Below, piece by piece: positions 58,450-64,000 of a stretch of 64,000 nucleotides of DNA (within the stretch, counting starts at the first letter, position 1; the number at the start of each line of letters is the position of its first letter). The stretch spans positions 8,389,857 through 8,453,856 of the forward strand of contig NC_079434.1 in assembly GCF_026213295.1 (NCBI RefSeq), in the 5' to 3' direction. The DNA is from Gadus chalcogrammus. Taxonomy: Eukaryota; Chordata; Actinopteri; Gadiformes; Gadidae. The notes beneath the pieces are model-generated. The model worked only from the letters and a program-made list of their open reading frames with translations. It was not told where the DNA came from and made no database searches. A program made the translations under genes and the position numbers.

Positions 58450-58625
58450 AGGAGCGAGTGCAGTGGCTCGGGTGTTCCACTCCCCGCCGTAAGCTACTGG
58501 GTTATATCCCCACTGCCTGCCTCCTTACCTGTCCTCAAGCAAGCTGCCTAACCCCTATTAAGGACATGTTTCTGAATGTGTGGTTATTCCCTTTGGGTGA
58601 CAGCAAATCCACTAAATAGTTTGTA
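58450..58625 (+). mobile_element. tRNA-type SINE copy
   Basis: A-box-like CAGTGGCTCGGGTG, B-box-like GGGTTATATCCCC (about 58500), body CCTGTCCTCAAGCAAGCTGCC and a diverged tail TTTGGGTGACAGCAAATCCACTAAA. Confidence 0.65.
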
Positions 58626-58725
58626 GATATATGCTATGATTACATTTCATGAATGATCAACTCAAAGCTTGGTAATTCTTCACAAACGCCATTCTCTCTT
58701 AAATGAAATCAGATCTACAGTCATT

Positions 58726-58770
58726 GTTTAGTCGCTTTGGATCAACAGCTTTGCTAAATGACTGAATGGT
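58726..58770 (+). mobile_element. Orphan SINE tail
   Basis: TAGTCGCTTTGGATCAACAG followed by CTTTGCTAAATGACTGAATGG is a well-kept SINE 3' tail with no head next to it. It lies 100 bp after the tail of the preceding copy, so a second, truncated insertion is likely. Confidence 0.55.
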
Positions 58771-60224
58771 TGTCCTTCATTCCAGGTACAAAGGTCTTAT
58801 GATCCGGCCAACCTTTGATCTGATTAAACCAGGAATATTATTCCCTATAGCACCCGTGGTTGTTATTCACGAGGACACCCGGCTTGAGAAAATCGTTGTC
58901 TTTACCCTAATCAATATTGATAGATTAGACCAAATATCAACAGCAGCCGCCCGTCCTGCCTTCCCTCATGTGACTCTAATGATCCTGGCTGCCGGAAGAT
59001 TCATCGGTCACCTTGAAAACAAATGGGCGTTTGCGGCCAGCGGGCTCCGAAGGCTCCAGCAACTCCAGCCGATAAGTGTCTCTCTGTCCGCTCCGCCATA
59101 ACGACAGGGGAGGTGTTGTTGTGTTGAGTGTCGCTGAAGGGTCACTCCTGTAGTGTGGCTTTTATTTTAACAAACCCTCCAAAAACACATATCAGTGGTT
59201 TCGTGTTCGCACCCGGGGGGAGGAAAAACACAGGGATGTATTCCTGGATAAAGTCAATCTCGGCCGAGTTTTGTCGACGTTTCTGGATGTGTGTTTGGTT
59301 TCGGCCGCCATCGTTTGGTTTCCGTTGCAGGTTGCAAAGGAGAGGATTTGAACATGCATTTGTAGGAGAGGTTGGAGACTGGTTGGTCTAATGTGTTACC
59401 CTCAACGGGCCGCTATTAAAGAGACCGACGCCACAGGACTACAACAAGAGCACCAGCTCCCGACCATGGCCTTTTAAGCCCTCACATAGGCTGTGACATG
59501 CACGGAAGAGGAAAAGCATGTAGTGGAAGCTTGTAGCAGGAACTCGGAGGAGGAACATGCTCTATTCCACGGTGGATTGGAGTGTTTAGTGCCTTCTGTA
59601 GAAGTCTCAAAGGGAAAGGGGACTGATGCCAAACGCGTCTTTTGTTTTTGTTCTTTGCTTTGGGTGGGGGGGATGTCTGGACATGTTTGAAGACTGGCAT
59701 GTCTGGTCTGTTTTGTCTCTTTTTAAGCCTGAAGCATTGTGGGATACCCCCTTTGTGTGTGGGTGTGTTGGCAAGACACACATTGGCAAGACCCCTCCTT
59801 CCTTGCTCACGTCGACATTTCCAACCTCCGACAGTCTGTCCCTCAGTCTATCTGTCAGTCTGTCCGCGGTCTTGTGACACTCTGTATCTGGGGAATGCTA
59901 GCGTGAGCGGTAAATCCTTGCAAAGGTACACAGGGAGGTCACATAAAAACTTGGTTGCCATGGTGATACTTTTGGTGAGGTCGAAGACGGTTGCAATGTG
60001 AGCTTGACTGACATGCTAAGCGAGTGGATTGGTACTTATACTGTGGACTGCTACTTTATAAGCTAACCGACACTTATTCTTATATATCGTCGCGACTTAA
60101 GACCCCACTTTTGAATCTTTACCTCTTTGGTACTTTGCTGCAAAAGTAATATGTGTGTTAACTGCATTCGACTTAGAGCATGGCCCAAAATGTATTTATA
60201 TGGGGCAGGATATTTGGATCCACG
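58771..60224. other. Single-copy DNA
   Basis: Open frames of 87-119 codons are present on both strands; none has a domain I recognise. Nothing else. Confidence 0.45.
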
Positions 60225-60335
60225 TGCAGTTAAGGGTAGTGGCTAGGGTGTTTGACTTCCAGACACAAGGTTCTGGGTTAGATCCCTGATGTCTGCAGTC
60301 TATAAACCCTACATGTTCCTTCTGTAATCTAAGAT
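60225..60335 (+). mobile_element. SINE head fragment
   Basis: A-box-like AGTGGCTAGGGTGTTTG and B-box-like GGGTTAGATCCC (about 60276), followed by GATGTCTGCAGTCTATAAACCC; the tail is missing. Confidence 0.6.
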
Positions 60336-60424
60336 AAAATGATACTTTTTTAATCCTGTGAAGGAAATCGGGTGAAACTGCTACAAATTAGGCTGTAAAC
60401 CTTGCGATTTTAATCCATATTTTG

Positions 60425-60690
60425 ATATTTGCAACCATTTTACAACCCTAATTTCATTACAGTTTAATAACCATTTTCTAACTCTTTAAATGACCATGAA
60501 ATAACAATTAACAACCATTTCACAACATTTAATAACATGAGACAACCAGTAACCTACCAGTATAATAATAATAACCATTCATTGTTATTTACATTGGCTA
60601 TTAGCCTATTTGGTTATCTAATGACCACTAAATTAAACCGTTACTAACCCAGTAAACTAACTTAACAATCATGTAACTTTTAAAGTGTTA
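60425..60690. repeat. Degenerate AACCATT repeat
   Basis: AACCATTTTACAAC, AACCATTTTCTAAC, AACCATTTCACAAC and AACCATTCATTG follow one another at roughly 37-60 bp spacing in AT-rich, G-poor sequence. A very old tandem repeat or simple-sequence drift. Confidence 0.5.
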
Positions 60691-62406
<1,716 letters not shown>

Positions 62407-62847
62407 GTAATCCAGTGTTAGTTCTTGTCTATTTGCAAGGCAGTTTGTGGACGTTCAGGCACAATTACATGAGTAGTTCCACACATGCCAGTCAGTCAGT
62501 TGTAAACACGTCTAAAGGTCTACAACCAACCCCAATCCAGGCTTCTAGATTAAGGCAATGACAGGTGAACAACATCCGAACATTTTATTTTTCAGTTGGA
62601 GAGATAGTTACGTCAAATCAATTTGGACGTAATAAACACATCTCATACACATATTAGTTTAGCTACTAATTAAGAGTAACTATTAAAATCAAACTTTGTT
62701 GAAATGTTTATTTTTGCATAATGAGCTAACGGTGATACATGCTAACGAGCTAATTTTCTTTTCGCGAGGCAGTTGAGCATAAGAGGCTTGTGTTTGAACA
62801 ACAACCAAGTGCTGTTCGCTGACTCGAGCCCTTTTCTTCTCTTTCTT
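62407..62847. other. Single-copy DNA
   Basis: Nothing recognised. Confidence 0.5.
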
Positions 62848-62864
62848 CCCCCCCCCCCCCCCCC
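62848..62864. repeat. Poly-C, 17 bp
   Basis: Uninterrupted C run between T-rich flanks. Confidence 0.95.
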
Positions 62865-64000
62865 TTTCTCTCCACGCACATTTAACAGCCAACTCAGGCA
62901 GAGACTCTACAATAACTCAACAGAGGATTGAAACTCGTCCATCGGACTAGATGAATATTAATTTTGCTTTCAAACTATAGGCCCTCACACCAGAGACCCA
63001 GCTTGCGCATCTCATTATTGATCTGAACCGAATCCTTAAGTGCCGCTGCTCAGGGAAAGTTGCTGCGTCAGTTTGCAGTGTACACTATTCTGAGTTGGGC
63101 TAATGTATCGGAGCCATTAATAAATACCCGCTCTGTGAAATTCCACGGCCGCACGTTCATTTATACAAGTGGAAAGTGGAGTATTGATTGTGATCTTGAA
63201 ATTACACCTCATTCATCAACGTATTGGCATGTATCCCCAGCTAACCAGCCAATACCACAGTCTAACGATACCGAGTGTTTAAAATTAAAAAGCTGTTTCT
63301 ATTCAGCTCCACGCTACCAGTGAATCCCATGCCGAGGGGAAACACCAACTACATGGTCAAACGTTTCAATGACAATTGAAGGGGTTAAGGTTTGTGGTAT
63401 GTCATTGTGATAAAGTGCTATAGGCCTACAAATAAAGTTTGGCTTAAATTGACATTTAAAGGTTAAGCCAATCACAACTCCTAGAGTCGGAGTAGTATCT
63501 TGATTTCATAGCCTACTGCGTATCCCAAACCAAGATTTTTAGGGTCAGTCACCAAAAGCTTTGATACATAAAAGTTTAACACAGAGCTAAATGCTAAATG
63601 GAGTTAAATTTGCCCATGCCTAAGCCGAGCTAAATGTTTTCAGTTTTACATGGCCCACTAACCCAGGTCTCAAAAGAAAAGCTAAATGGTTTAAATTGTT
63701 ACTCCCTGACCAAGAACTATAAAGCACAGCTAAATGTTTTTGTGAAACAGTCCGATTTTAACGGTAGGCTAGGTTAACCATGGGTTACAGTCCTTAGTCC
63801 AATATGTAGTGTGAGAAATACAAAATATAATGTTGAAAATAATTCAACAACAGGTTCAACCCCCTGAGGTAAACCTTTCTTTAGAACAAACCTCCTCATA
63901 CTATCGCCTTTTTTACTTAAATCTGTGTGATTCATGTTGTTAATTTAAACTCATTTTATTTATTGTCATCGCTGCATCATTTCCTGTGCACAGCACTGTA
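62865..64000. other. Single-copy DNA to window end
   Basis: A weak repeat of AGCTAAATG occurs at about 63585, 63629, 63680 and 63729. An open frame of 87 codons (63060-63323) has no known domain. No gene claimed. Confidence 0.45.

Noticed and set aside
63060..63323. 87-codon plus-strand frame with mixed amino-acid composition
   Set aside because: Reads less repetitive than most, but no family recognised and no splice sites fitting its ends. A protein search would decide.

Overview
This window looks like vertebrate nuclear DNA, most probably from a ray-finned fish. The reasons are long (CA)n/(GT)n tracts every few kilobases, tRNA-headed SINE copies with a fish-type 3' tail, hAT and other short inverted-repeat DNA transposons, and a DIRS-order tyrosine-recombinase retroelement. 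The very high density of dinucleotide repeats is what has been reported for codfishes (Gadiformes), so a gadid is my best guess. That is inference from composition, not an identification.

I found no protein-coding gene I could defend. Nearly all long open frames are translations of microsatellites (Cys-Val, His-Thr, Ser-Leu, Ser-Ile-His runs) or unrecognised short frames. The only recognisable protein relic is a broken gag-like plus RNase H reading frame inside the retroelement at 3.8-4.3 kb. The rest reads as intergenic or intronic DNA. A few CpG-rich patches (25.8-26.0, 28.1-28.6, 32.5-32.9, 47.0-49.25 kb) could be promoters or untranslated first exons of a gene outside the window.

Layout. 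0-3.4 kb: non-coding with short repeats. 3.43-9.10 kb: a degraded Ngaro/PAT-like element with split direct repeats in the order A1 - interior - B1 - A2 - B2. Its interior has been rebuilt by nested duplications and holds an array of CACGTCGGTG inverted repeats. 9.1-15.9 kb: microsatellites and SINE copies. 15.93-17.36 kb: an hAT element with an 8-bp target duplication and a second, TTAA-flanked element nested inside. 17.4-20.8 kb: CA arrays. 20.86-21.69 kb: a Harbinger-like MITE. 22-37 kb: dense GT, CT, TGTC, TA, poly-C and GGGA arrays, including a (TG)n/(CA)n inverted pair at 33 kb. 37.74-39.37 kb: a SINE whose interior has expanded into about 18 copies of a 41-bp unit, interrupted by another hAT element. 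39.4-47 kb: mostly single-copy sequence. 47-49.3 kb: CpG-rich candidate 5' end. 49.6-55.4 kb: more arrays and a 329-bp tandem duplication containing a SINE. 55.4-64 kb: mostly single-copy sequence with a TGTC array, a GT array and SINE remnants.

No genes act together here in the operon sense. The biology is that of repeats: mobile elements, satellites that grew inside them, and later insertions into those satellites. The most unusual structure is the CACGTCGGTG array at 6.42-8.23 kb. Its sites alternate at about 42 and 63 bp (4 and 6 turns of B-DNA), and the base pair flanking each short stem varies in a compensated way.
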